A DNA stretch of 64,000 nucleotides from assembly GCA_030407085.1 (NCBI GenBank), contig CM059585.1, positions 11,215,001 to 11,279,000 of the forward strand. The letters are read 5' to 3'. The notes below the pieces were generated by a model that saw nothing but the letters and a program-made list of their open reading frames with translations, was not told where the DNA came from and did not search any database. Positions 34,031 to 44,699 of the stretch are shown piece after piece; position 1 is the first letter of the stretch; every line of letters starts with the position of its first letter. Source of the stretch: Trichopria drosophilae (lineage: Eukaryota > Arthropoda > Insecta > Hymenoptera > Diapriidae). The position numbers were made by a program, and so were the translations under genes.

Positions 34031-34911
34031 ATTAAGTATGTATGTATTTTATTAAAAATAAATATGAGAAATCTTTCGCGGCAGGCCTTACAATAGGCAA
34101 TTTGATTTGCCGGTAGGCAGACCTGGACGCGCATAATAAAAAGTAATATAATATAAATAAAAAAGATAACGATATATAAAGATATATTTAATATTAGGTA
34201 AAGAATAACAATGAAGAGGACAGAGAAAAAAGAGAGAAGAAACGGAAAAAAATCGTAATTCAGCCCATGAATTTCTTCCTTTCGATGTTGTTGAAGTACA
34301 GTTGTTGTAGTTGACGCGGCTATTTGGTTTAGGGTATTCTTCATTGGTCCGGGTAATCTGTTGAATATAGGTAGATGGGACAATATAGTCGAAACATCGA
34401 CGTCCAGTTTGCTTTTTCCTGGGACGGATGTTAAGACATATTGTCATAGCCGATCTTTTTCTCGAATATTGATGTGTCATTAAATCATTTTTACGCACTA
34501 TGTAGCTTATAGCAATTAAATAATACGTTTCTCTGACGTTCATTAGATTCAATTCTTTATAAATGGTTTCAGTTGGATATAACCGGGGCATACCAAAAAG
34601 TGCTTTTAATGTTTTGTTAGTTTAGGATTTAAAATGGATTGAAGTGTTCTAAAAATAAAGGGGAAGTGCATCAGTTTTTTCGTACAATCTTCTAACTGGT
34701 ATTTCCATTTCAGATGCGAGTCTACTGCGATTCTTAATTATTTAGTTGCCTTTACCACTTGTATCGTAAAAATTTGCACATTTCCCACTTGATCATCGTA
34801 TTGCTGTGTTATTTGGATGTCAGGCCATTACGGAATACTGTCCGCATAGCATTCAAACAACATTGCTTTTGTTTTGTCAACGTTGAGGGTAAGCGAGTTG
34901 TTTCGGAACCA
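34030..34911 (-). pseudogene. Non-LTR retrotransposon RT, thumb and C-terminal part (CR1/L2/Jockey-like)
   Basis: On the minus strand the sequence reads WFRNNSLTLNVDKTKAMLF, DSHLKWKYQLEDCTKKL, FIFRTLQSILNPKLTKHL, then ETIYKELNLMNVRETYYLI and RLPGPMKNTL. This is the standard order from the end of the RT palm through the thumb to the C-terminal LP-x-x-(I/L)-(R/K)-N segment. Stops are present. It is the 3' half of an element whose palm (36551-36780) lies across the 1.6-kb short-copy insertion. The AT-rich 3' end at about 34030-34060 joins the inverted-repeat arm. Confidence 0.7.
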
Positions 34912-34912
34912 A

Positions 34913-36550
34913 CCCAGCCAGCAGATTTTTCAGAAAGTCCTCAAAATGAGGTCCTAATCTTGATATCTTTAAGATTTTTTAATTTATGATATCATAATGT
35001 GATCAGAAAGATATCTATTTTAAGGATCGTCCTCGTAAAGATGCCTTCAAAACATCATATTTATGAGATCAGAATTTAATCATAATGAGCTCATAATGTG
35101 GTCAGAAAATACTTCCCGGTCTTCCGAGCGATTTGAGCGCGCCACCTGTACCTCGATAGTGCTTCTCCTCACCGACCAGAAACTTTCCCACCTAAATATA
35201 AACATAACCTCATTTACATAAGTGCGTTATAGAGGTTATATACAAGTATTCTGTGCGGTACAGACTACAGTGTGTCATATTATCATTACAGAATACAGTG
35301 GCTTTGAAACTAAAAATTTTAAGTAAGTATATTTAAAATACGTGTTGATTATTATATATCATACTTTCATTGTGTACACTGTAATATTTGTACCATGCAC
35401 AGGAAATTCCTTAGCCTACAATCTATCTTGGACGGGCCAAAAAAATACTAAGGCTATATGCAAAACCAACTTTGCCGACATCATTATAGGTGAGTGTATA
35501 AATAAATAAACTCACATAAACACACATGCGTGCACGTGCGCGCGCGACATATGCATGTGTGTATATTTTCATGAAATTAATAATACGATCTTGTAAAATG
35601 TTTATACAGTAAAATGATGTTATAATTATTTACAGAAAGCGTGATGTACGCTACTCAAGGAACGTCGATTGCCCAGATTCAAGCGACAATGAAAACATGG
35701 TTACAACATGCAGGAGATCGCATTAAACAAGGAAAACAATAAAATAAATAATAAATCTCATGAATGATAAAAGAGATATAAATGATATACTAGATTGAAA
35801 TATAAAGAATTTTTAATTTGTATGTTTAATGTTATACTTATAAGTTCTAGTTTAAAAATAAAAGCAATCTTTTTTTTAATTATATTTGCCCTGTAAAAAA
35901 TACTACCTATAATCACAGAAATTTCTGTATCATATTATAAATATAATTTTTAATTTTCCTTCATGGGGTTCTAAAGTCGTGAGTCGATAAGGTAGTAATC
36001 TACATTAAAAAAATGTGAATTAAAAATGATTGAACCAATTTTTCAAAATTCGGGCTCAAACAAAGTAATTCCAACCACTGTGCACCATCTTCTAAGAAAA
36101 TAATAAAGAAATTAATGGAGAATTGAATAAGAATTTTCTGAAATAAGTAAAAATTATATATTTCAACAAATTCGGAATTAATTTCTTTAATATTTTTTAG
36201 AAAATCAGGTATACAATAATTAGATTTACTTTGTACGAACCCGAATTTAGAAAAATCGATTCAATAACTTTTATTTTACATTTTTTTAGCGCAGAGTACT
36301 ACCTTATCGGCTAACCGCTTAAAAGGTCTTAAATGCTGTCATAATGAGACCTTTAAGAAGAACTCATAGTGATATCTTTACGAAGAAATCATAAAGACCT
36401 CATTATGGTGAGATCAGAATAAACTCATAAATTGACGCATTGGACTACATTATGAGAACATTATCACCACATTCTGATTCAAAATTAAGAGGTCAGAAAA
36501 ATTTTAGGAGATCTTTAAGAGAACTTAATGAGATCTTCCTGCTGACTGGG
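34913..36550 (+). mobile_element. Short (deleted) copy of the CCCAG-ended transposon
   Basis: Ends CCCAGCCAGCAG (34913) and CTGCTGACTGGG (36550) are inverted. The flanking dinucleotide AA on each side may be the target duplication. The interior keeps the last two DUF4806 exons and the 3' region of the long copy (36782-45293), in opposite orientation. It lacks the transposase and all earlier exons. Subterminal DNA is full of ATAATGAG(A/G)(C/T)C and (A/T)GAGATCAGAA motifs. It sits inside the RT domain of a non-LTR element, separating FADDT (at 36.6 kb) from WFRNNS (34.9 kb). Confidence 0.8.
35402..35742 (+). pseudogene. Last two exons of a DUF4806 gene in the short copy
   Basis: 35402-35489 encodes NSLAYNLSWTGQKNTKA and CKTNFADIII. 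It ends at a GTGAGT donor. The acceptor …TTACAG (35635) opens 35636-35742, which encodes ESVMYATQGTSIAQIQ … DRIKQGKQ and a TAA. The same exons occur in the long copy at 37580-37739 and 37344-37450 with few changes (for example the ending RGNP there). Without upstream exons it cannot make the protein alone. Confidence 0.75.
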
Positions 36551-36780
36551 AAGTTAAGTATTTACTCGGAACTCTTTTTATTTCAAAAAGTAAAGAGTTC
36601 CAATCATTAGCCTCAAATGTTATCCGGATTCCGGGTATCATCTGCAAAAGCTGTCACGTTCCCATTTGATTTTATGTCAAATATATCATTTATATATAGG
36701 ATAGGGCCTAATGTTGTGCCTTGCGGTACGCCATAAGTGATGGTACACGGAAAGAATATTTGAATGATTTTACGTCAACT
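36551..36780 (-). pseudogene. Non-LTR RT palm fragment (GVPQG and FADD motifs)
   Basis: The minus strand reads TITYGVPQGTTLGPILYIND, then DIKSNGNVTAFADDTRNPDN, followed by a stop. This is the motif B and catalytic FADD stretch of the same element whose thumb lies at 34030-34911. It is bounded on both sides by CCCAG-ended insertions, the short copy and the long copy. Confidence 0.75.
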
Positions 36781-37150
36781 ACCCAGCCAGCAGGAAGATC
36801 TCATTAAGTTACTCATTCTGGTTCGTACAAAGTAAATCTAATTATTGTGTACCAGATTTTCTAAAAAATATTAAAGAAATTAATTGAGAATTAATTCCGA
36901 ATTTGTTGAAATATATAATTTTTACTTATTTCAGAAAATTCTTATTCAATTCTCCATTAATTTCTTTATTATTTTCTTAGAAGATGGTGCACAGTGGTTA
37001 GAATTACTTTGTTTGAGCCCGAATTTTGAAAAATTGGTTCAATCATTTTTAATTCACACTTTTTAAATGTCGATTACTACCTTATCGACTCACGACTTTA
37101 GAACACCATGAAGAAAAATTAAAAATTGCAAATGTTTAATTTTAACAGTG

Positions 37151-37160
<10 letters not shown>

Positions 37161-37194
<34 letters not shown>
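37161..37194. repeat. (AT)n microsatellite
   Basis: About 17 AT dinucleotides in the 3' part of the long copy. The short copy lacks the expansion at the matching site near 35940. Confidence 0.9.
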
Positions 37195-37199
<5 letters not shown>

Positions 37200-37343
37200 A
37201 TATGATACAGAAATTTCTGTGATTTTAGGTAGTACGAGTATTTTTTACAGGGCAAATATAATTAAAAAAAAGATTGCTTTTATTTTTAAAATAGAACATA
37301 TAATATTAAACATACAAATTAATCATGATATTTATTATTTATT

Positions 37344-40300
37344 TTATGGGTTTCCTCGTTTAATGCGATCTCCTGCATGTTGTAGCCACGTTTTCATTGT
37401 CGCTTGAATCTGGGCAATCGACGTTCCTTCAGTAGCGTACATCACGCTTTCTGAAAATAATTATAACATCATTTTACTGTATAAACATTTTACAAGATCG
37501 TATTATTAATTTCATGAAAATATACACGCGCACGTGCACGCATGTGTGTTTATGTTAGTTTATTTATTTATACACTCACCTATAATGATGTCGGCAAAAT
37601 TAGTTTTGCATATAGCCTTAGTATTTTTTTGGCCCGTCCAAGATATATTGTAGGCTAAGGAATTTTGTATAGATGCACACAAAATATTCCGTGTATGTTT
37701 TTCCGCACTTTTTCCTCCAATGCGAATAAATTTGTTGCGCTTAAAACAGAAACGTAAATATGAAAATTTAGTTTTCATTAAGAAATAAATACTCAATGAA
37801 ACCTTAGAGCATTTATATATTGTCAAATGGGGTATTAAGTGAAAAAAAATTTTATTTAAAGATCTATGTTTCGAGCACATTTTATAAAAATACTGTATTG
37901 TATTGTAGTATTGTATAAAAATATCTAGTTACGTGTAGAAGCGACAAAAGTGCTCGAAAAAATGTAACTATAGAATTCTTAAATGAAATAAGGCATATAT
38001 TTAGAAAAAAACACAAATGTATACTGGATGTTAACTAGTGCAGTCAGTGAAAAACGGCCCCATTTGACGGTACCTACATATACTGTAAAAAATGTTGACG
38101 TAAAATTACCATGCTAAGAGAGTTGGTAATCAGAATTATATACCCACTCTGAGGGTAGAAAAATTCCTAGGACATTGTAAAATTACACCAGTTTTATAAA
38201 TTTACATCTATGTACTGATTTTACACATATCTTATTCCCCATTCTTCGACAAGAAACGAATTGTCTTAGTTTCTCTCCAATTTAGATATATAATATTCCG
38301 AATTTCAGTACAATGTTTTCTCATTGTAGGTTTTCTAACAAAGGTTTGAGGGTTTTTAGCATTAATTCGGAAATATTTTTGATTTATGTGTTTTCCTTTG
38401 AACCATCAGTGTAATTTTACCATTCCCAAAGTAGTGATTTTTCCCATGTGCTACTAAAAACTTCGTGTAATTTTACAATTCACTAGTGATTTACATCACA
38501 TGTTTTACAGTACACCCTCCATATGTTCGGTTCGGTATCTAGTCAAAGTGCGTATAGGGAAATCTGTGTTAAGTCTGAACGGCATGTCATTGCCTGATTC
38601 CAATGGTTTCAATGTAACGGCGCTGGTTAATATCTTATGCTATTCACCATGTTAAGTTACTCTGGTAGCGAAAATGGAACTACTGAGATGGGTTTCATAT
38701 ATGTACATCCAGCACCATTGATTCTCGTGGGGAACCCCCACTTTTGTCCTTGTTTTCGCCTATATGTACATACATCTTATGTGAGAAACAAGGACAAAAG
38801 TGGGGGTTCCCCTCGAGAATCAATGGCGTTGGGCGTACAATACACTATGACAAAAAACGTCTAGCGAATTCTAGGCCTTGCATCGGTGTTGCACCCAGTT
38901 GCACCGGTGCAGGGGTGGAATACGTGCACCGTAGTTCTTGCATGCCATAGATGCCATAGCATGTCATAACGTGCAAGAATTACGGTGCACGTATTTCACC
39001 TCTGCACCAGTGAAGAATAAAATTCGTCTCACCTTATACACAAAAATAGTATGTATGTAGCTGGGACGAATTTCATATGACGGAGAAGGGATGAATTCCG
39101 TATGGACTTTGGGCGTTTCCCGTAGAGCGGCGCTGCGATTATCGTGGCGCTACCTTCCATACGTTTAATGTTCCTACAGGCCCATACGAATATAGTGTCT
39201 ATGGTTTTTCAGTGTGGGTGCAACACCGGCAAACACCGGTGCAAGGCCTAGAATTCGCTAATAGTGTATTGTGTGTAAAACCCAATCTCAGCAGTTCCAT
39301 TTTCGCCACCACAGTAACTTAACAGGGCGAATTAAGTTATAAAATTAGCAATAGGTATTAGCATTGAATTACATAAAATAATACAGATCACTGAAGTGTA
39401 TTTATTTCCTATTATTTCATTTAGGTTTAAAAAGACTACAGCTGGACAAAAAAATTTGTCCATATACAGAGATCTAAATTGTTTTATTTTTCTTTAAATT
39501 TCTAATTTTATTTCAATTTCATGTTACGCATGATGGACTGCCCTACACGCACTGTTACCAGACTCACCCTGTATATTGTTTCGTATACCTATGTATCGTA
39601 TGTATGCATTATATGTTTACCAATTGTCGGCGTGTGTCAACATCTTGTGATATCAGAGCTTCGAATTCGTCGAAATCCTTTACTGAAGCCAGTGGCATGG
39701 GTGGTAATAATGATTCGTTATTATCATTTTCCTTCTGCGTGACTCGAAACCAGCTGCACCACTATCTATCCGGGCATATATTACTGCAACCATTTTATGT
39801 GTGCTGACTATCATATCATGAATTGCTTCTAAAAAAACATTAAATACATGTTAAATTTTATTTTTTAAGTATAAAAACAAATTTTTAATACACAGTATAC
39901 CGCAATAGTAAAACCAACTTTATCTTCTATCCATGATTTGTTTATATTTATTACAATCTACAGAAATATAAACTTTAAATTGAATTATTATAATTTGAAA
40001 TACAAATTTAATTTAGTTTAAATATAATTTAGAAATGTATAGTTCTGAGTTTTGTTTCAAATAAAATAATTAGAATTGTTATTTTCAATACGTTTCCTTA
40101 TATAGTCCATGTAGCTGTACAAGTGTATGAAAATTATCGTTGGTCAATCAGGCACCTTACATTCACGAATATAATTAAATATATATGTGTTTATACTCCC
40201 TACAATTATTATTACATTCCTTAAGTATAGGAGGAATTGTATGGACTTGATTATTATTATTAATCGGTGAGCTGTGGTTTGATTCTATTTCATATGATTC

Positions 40301-42582
40301 CAGACAGGCATCTTGTGGTACTGATTCTTCAACATTTTTATAAGATTGTTGTATATCTTTCTTAGTCGAAGACAATGGTACTACAGATGATTGAAATCGT
40401 TTATTTATGTTATTAATTTGTGAATAGCGATTTGATTCCACATCTTGAGATTCAAGTGAGCTTTCTTGAAATACATCTTGATTGACAGCAGTTTTATATG
40501 ATTTTGGTATATCCTTCTTATTCATTAAGGGGGTTTCAGACAATGGGCTACTTGCATCAAAATTTTTTGTTGGTTTTTATTGGATCATTATAAAGTATGG
40601 GTTAGATTATTACATACAAAAATACATTCCTGTGTTTTTTGTGAGTTTTTATATATTTTTTGAACACTTAAAGTTCGACTACTTTTGAAACGACCTGTTT
40701 TGCGCGCTATTGAGGCGTGACGTCACTGTTCACTCTGTAACCTAACCTTTCTGTCCCATATATACAAACAATACAAAACTCCGAAATCAGTTGAACTCCA
40801 ATATTGAAAATGTCAACACAAAATACGGTTTCTGCCTAACACTGTGCTCCGGGCAAACCCTTTCACGTATATAGCAATATTTGTTTTCCCTGCATAGTTC
40901 TACGTATCCAACAGCCGAATCTCCATAATTCTCGCGTTTTGACCTACAATAAAATCATTTTTAATATTCACATTATCTTATAACGATATTATAATTAGAT
41001 ATATACATTATCAGAACATATCAGTATTGGATGTGACTGATGATTGAGGTTATGTCACTCTGCTTCAATGATAAGTTGATGTAAATACATTAAAATAATT
41101 TGTAAAATTAGAAGAATTAAGTATATTTTCTATTTTAAATTTAATTAAATTGTTTTAAATGTAAAGAAAATTACCTGTCAGTCTTGACTCCTCTGCTTTC
41201 AGCAACATTAAAGAACTCATTATTTTTAAAAAAATCAGTCACCATGAATATATTAATCGTCGGCAAATTGTCGGACTGAGCACGTACAAAAAATTTGTTT
41301 CCTGACATGCTCAAAAATATAATTTTCTCCTTGACAAACGTATTGTTTCAATATTTGCAACTTTCTGTTTACCCGGGAAAAAAGTTCGAAATCTCATTCA
41401 AACCGACGATGAATATCTACGTCACGACCGTCGCGACCAATCACAAACGTTTCTGAAGATCGCATTTTTTTCAAATTTTATTAATTTTTTTTTTGAACTT
41501 CTCATTATCAAAAAAATTTTTCAATATTTTTTTCAGGTTTATGGGGGTTTATAGAAAGTCTACATATTTTTTGTGGATTTTTAAATTTTTGATGCAACTA
41601 GCCCATTGGAATTGACTCTCAAGTAAGCTTTCTCTATCTTTATTTACATTAACTTGGTATGAGTTTGGCATATTTCTTTTAATTTTTGCGAAAGGTTCTG
41701 GTAATAATTGATTAAATTATAAGAAAGTTACATGTTATCAAATATTTTACATAATTGATAATAAAGAGCATTATAGTTGTATACCTTCTTGTATTTCATT
41801 GTTTGTATCACTTTCTGAGTCCCCGTAGAATTGTTTTTTTACTATCGGTCTTTTTTTTGGTAACTTCAAGTGATCGGCAGTAGAAAAATGATTTAATAAT
41901 GTATCATCAGAAAATGAAACACACGTGACAGCTTTCTCGGCAGATTTAGCTGTTACATAAGAATCTAGCAAAAATAAATAATCAGAGATACAATGAAAAA
42001 TTAAATACAATAAAATAAAAATATAACCATTGATCAGCCACTTTGAACTCTATCGACTCTTTAAAATTTCAATAAGTAATAAAAAAATAAACAATATTGA
42101 TATTTTGTCATTTAACGGTTTCATTCCATTTTTTTTTTGTTTTTTTAATATCGCTACATACTTTAACTGAATGGAGAAAAGAAATCGTGTACTGCACACT
42201 ATATATATTGAAATATTATATAGATAAATCATTTTAATAATTGTTATGTGTCAATTTAGTTGTAAGATTACATTTTGTATTATTTTATATACTATTATCA
42301 CTGGTTTGTAAAATTTTGTGTATCATAATTATATAAGTAAAGTGGCTGACAACTGTACCGTTTAACATATATATATAATTATTGACATTGCTATTTACCG
42401 TACGGTCCAAGCAATTTTTTGTAATATAAACTTGGCCAATCATCGGATGGTCGAAGACATTTTATTATAGCAGTTGCTGTGTTTATTTTTTTAAGCGGCC
42501 ATCTACATTTTTTATTTTTTTCATCAAGCCAGCAACTGGGTATGACCGATGTCCAGTCTTCAATCAATACAACGTGGTACAT
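37344..42582 (-). CDS. DUF4806 protein gene carried by the transposon (multi-exon)
   Basis: Exons read, in transcript order: 42582-42399 (MYHVVLIEDWTSVIPSCW…LLGPY), 41964-41785 (DSYVTAKSAEKAV…), 41697-41609 and 40540 to about 40175 (Ser/Lys-rich with internal SYK…ESSLESQ repeats), 39753-39621 (PLASVKDFDEFEALISQDVD), 37739-37580 (IRIGGKSAEKHTRNIL, SLAYNISWTGQKN) and 37450-37344, ending in TAA. Checked GT-AG junctions keep the frame; the one from about 40175 to 39753 is unresolved. The last three exons form the DUF4806 domain, whose function is unknown. It follows the transposase gene by 110 bases on the same strand. A 1.07-kb element (40541-41608) splits the third exon, so this copy may be inactive. 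The upstream CTAG at 42583 allows an earlier exon. Confidence 0.75.
38081..38512. mobile_element. MITE with TACTGTAAAA ends
   Basis: TACTGTAAAAAATG at the left and TGTTTTACAGTA at the right bound 432 bp rich in GTAAAATTAC words. The same family appears at 48.4-48.9 kb and, degraded, at 7.4-7.6 kb. It lies in a DUF4806 intron. Confidence 0.6.
38640..39330. mobile_element. Multi-level nested hairpins
   Basis: The outer arms match: TTAAGTTACTCTGGTAGCGA at about 38652 against its inverse at about 39310. A middle pair around 38860-38950 and 38955-39250 shares GCACCGGTGCAG, TACGTGCACCGTA and GGCCTAGAATTCGC. An inner perfect stem pairs 38719-38757 with 38787-38825 (GGGGAACCCCCACTTTTGTC and its inverse). 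It lies in a DUF4806 intron and has no coding capacity. Confidence 0.75.
40541..41608 (-). mobile_element. TIR element (CAATGGGCTA…) that carries a gene start
   Basis: The left end CAATGGGCTACTTGCATCAA and the inverse right end (TTGATGCAACTAGCCCATTG) differ at one base. GA dinucleotides flank both sides. It splits the third DUF4806 exon between the codons for ESQF and SETPLMNKK. Inside is a two-exon coding start (40787-41308, minus). Confidence 0.75.
40787..41308 (-). pseudogene. 5' exons of a SWIM-type (possibly SWIM/YqaJ) protein gene, truncated
   Basis: Exon 1 (41308-41175) reads MSGNKFFVRAQSDNLPTINI … FFNVAESRGVKTD and ends at a GTAA donor. The acceptor …ATTGTAG (40944) opens exon 2 (from 40943): RSKRENYGDSAVGYVELC, then RENKYCYIRERVCPEHSVRQ, KPYFVL, and a stop at 40787. 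The phase across the intron is kept. The G-Y-V-x-L … C-PEH-x-VR-x-KPY pattern recalls insect multicopy proteins in which it precedes a SWIM zinc finger and a YqaJ-like nuclease domain; both are absent here. The family call is from memory of the pattern. It looks like the leftover start of an autonomous relative's gene. Confidence 0.5.
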
Positions 42583-42695
42583 CTAGAAAAGAATAAAAAA
42601 TTAACATCATGTGCAAATACAGTTTGAATATTACTTATAAGAGCTGTTACTAGTATATTAATTTTAACGAAGGTGATGTTGGCGTGTACAACATA

Positions 42696-44699
42696 CTACT
42701 GAGATGAATGTAGTATGGATAGAAAACAAAAAGAATTATTGAATGGAAGAGCCATTGCCTTTGATATTATGCTTGTTGCTTCAACCATTTGTAAATTTGA
42801 CCATTCATTTCCTATTATAATTCCTACATTGCTAGATTCACAAGGGTAATCTTCTAACTGCGAAGGATTGCACAAAACATGTCCAATGACAACTGGATTA
42901 TCATTCTTTTCTCCTATAAATATTACTAACATAATAGTCCTGTTGCTTAAAAAGCAATATGAATCAGCCTTTTGTAAAATTGATACAACAAATTTGGGAA
43001 AAAGTAATTTATCATACAAAGACGTGCAGTCCATTAATAATTCTTTACTATTTTTTTGCAGCAAAGTAATGTTTTTCACTGTGGCAAATATTGGAGAGGA
43101 AGAGCAATTATTTATTTCTACGATTCTTCGGTGTAGTTGTGACAAAGGGTTGTCTCCTTTTCGTACACATTTTTTTAATTTTTGCATATGATTTTCAAAA
43201 GAAAATGCACTAAAAGAATCTAACGGTCCAAACTTTGCTACATCACGGGGAAGATGTATCAAACTGTGAATATTAAATATCACAAATTCTTGGCCGTATA
43301 AATCTTTACAGCATTGGACAAAATAAATTAATAAATCCTCTGCATATTTATTATTCTGAATACAGTCTTCGGCATGGCACAAGATTCTCATAGCGCAGTT
43401 AAGTGCGTAAAAATGAACCACATATGCTCGAGGAATATATTTTGCCAATAAAACTACACTCGTATAAATCATAAACAGACGAAATTCTGTGGCTTTCCAC
43501 CTATCTACTTCATCGATTCCTCTATGCTTTCGTGAAAATTCTAATGGAATCCATTCTGCAAGTGCTTGCAAATCATGCGATAATTGTGTCATTTTTGCTG
43601 AACTTAATCTAGCAGAATGACGATCGTGCATCCACGATTTAATTAACTTTTTGGTGACACCTAAGCAAGCAAGATGCATGTAATCCAATGGAAACTGTGT
43701 GACCATTCCTATTCCAAGCCTTTCGAATGGTGAATTTCCTGTGTGATGTTCTTCATTGGTACGATTAAGAAAATCTTGATCGGTTCGCAGTGGTGCATCC
43801 ATTTCTAAAAACAACATTCGGTGGTTACAATACTCACCTTCTGCTGTACACTTATTACATCCGAAGAAACCAGTGTGCCCTTTCGTTGCAGTTATAAGTG
43901 ATTTTGCTGGAGTGTCACATGTTATAAGCCGAATTGTTAATGAGTATACATGATTATGAAATGTGAATCCATCGTTTTTAAGTTTTTCGAATTCTTCTGT
44001 AAATGGTTCTAGAAATTCATCAATGGAAGCAGGTTTTTTATTACCGTGATAAGCACCAATGACAAATGGTTCAGTAACACGTGGAAAAATTTCTCCTAAT
44101 ATGGGCCACAACTGACTATTCGAACTTTTAGACAGTGGTAAGCCATCAATATTTAGCTGTATTTGAATATTGTCATTTGTATATTTTTTTCCCAAAGATT
44201 TTAGCTGATCATTTAGAGCATTCTCCAGTCCGTAATGAAAGTATGATCCTGATGAAGGCAACTGAACAATATTAGTCTTAACTGGAGTAGACAATAAACT
44301 TCTAGCGTCAAGTGGTATATTGGGTAATCCTTCATTGTTCAAAATTAATAATAACGCATTTAAAGACGTGTGTGTAATATTAAACTTTACAGCCCAGTTT
44401 GCCAGTTTTTCTCGCAGTTCTGCCTCAGATGAATTGTCATCAGTTTCAGAGACTGGATCTGATTCTGTCTTATTATTACATTCCGGTGGTAACTGGGGTT
44501 GAAATTGAGATGGACCAGGTTGAACAATTATTTCAGCGAGGTCCACCTCCTGGGCATTTATTTCATTTTGAATATTTATTAAGTGGCCAACGTTATCATC
44601 TCCCACCACATCATGTCTTGGAATTAATTTTTGTTTAATTATTCTTATTCTACGATTTTGTTGGCTTCTGGACAATTTGTGAAATGGCTTCCAAATCAT
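42696..44699 (-). CDS. TNP2/CACTA-like transposase, 667 aa
   Basis: A single uninterrupted frame begins at ATG 44699. A basic start (SRSQQNRRIRIIKQK) and an acidic Ser/Asp-rich linker (to about residue 95) precede the core. The core has NIDGLPLSKSSNSQLWPILG (D185), a GAYHGNKKP/EFLEPF segment, ITCDTPAKSLI (D262), a G-x-x-GC-x2-C box (C281, C284), FPLDYMHLACLG (D339) and RWKATEFRLFM (E405). A late SFSAFSFENHMQKLKK block follows. The DG…W, CD-x-PA and G…CxxC order matches the TNP2 domain of En/Spm transposases; similar proteins are, as I recall, abundant in insects and cnidarians. Candidate catalytic acids are D185, D262 or D339, and E405. It presumably binds the element ends and catalyses excision and insertion. 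No break is seen, so it could be intact. Confidence 0.75.
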   Translation of the reverse strand: MIWKPFHKLSRSQQNRRIRIIKQKLIPRHDVVGDDNVGHLINIQNEINAQEVDLAEIIVQPGPSQFQPQLPPECNNKTESDPVSETDDNSSEAELREKLANWAVKFNITHTSLNALLLILNNEGLPNIPLDARSLLSTPVKTNIVQLPSSGSYFHYGLENALNDQLKSLGKKYTNDNIQIQLNIDGLPLSKSSNSQLWPILGEIFPRVTEPFVIGAYHGNKKPASIDEFLEPFTEEFEKLKNDGFTFHNHVYSLTIRLITCDTPAKSLITATKGHTGFFGCNKCTAEGEYCNHRMLFLEMDAPLRTDQDFLNRTNEEHHTGNSPFERLGIGMVTQFPLDYMHLACLGVTKKLIKSWMHDRHSARLSSAKMTQLSHDLQALAEWIPLEFSRKHRGIDEVDRWKATEFRLFMIYTSVVLLAKYIPRAYVVHFYALNCAMRILCHAEDCIQNNKYAEDLLIYFVQCCKDLYGQEFVIFNIHSLIHLPRDVAKFGPLDSFSAFSFENHMQKLKKCVRKGDNPLSQLHRRIVEINNCSSSPIFATVKNITLLQKNSKELLMDCTSLYDKLLFPKFVVSILQKADSYCFLSNRTIMLVIFIGEKNDNPVVIGHVLCNPSQLEDYPCESSNVGIIIGNEWSNLQMVEATSIISKAMALPFNNSFCFLSILHSSQ

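Noticed and set aside
34088..34383. Hydrophobic minus-strand frames resembling a membrane protein
   Set aside because: They lie in the AT-rich 3' region of a non-LTR element; the hydrophobicity comes from T-rich codons.
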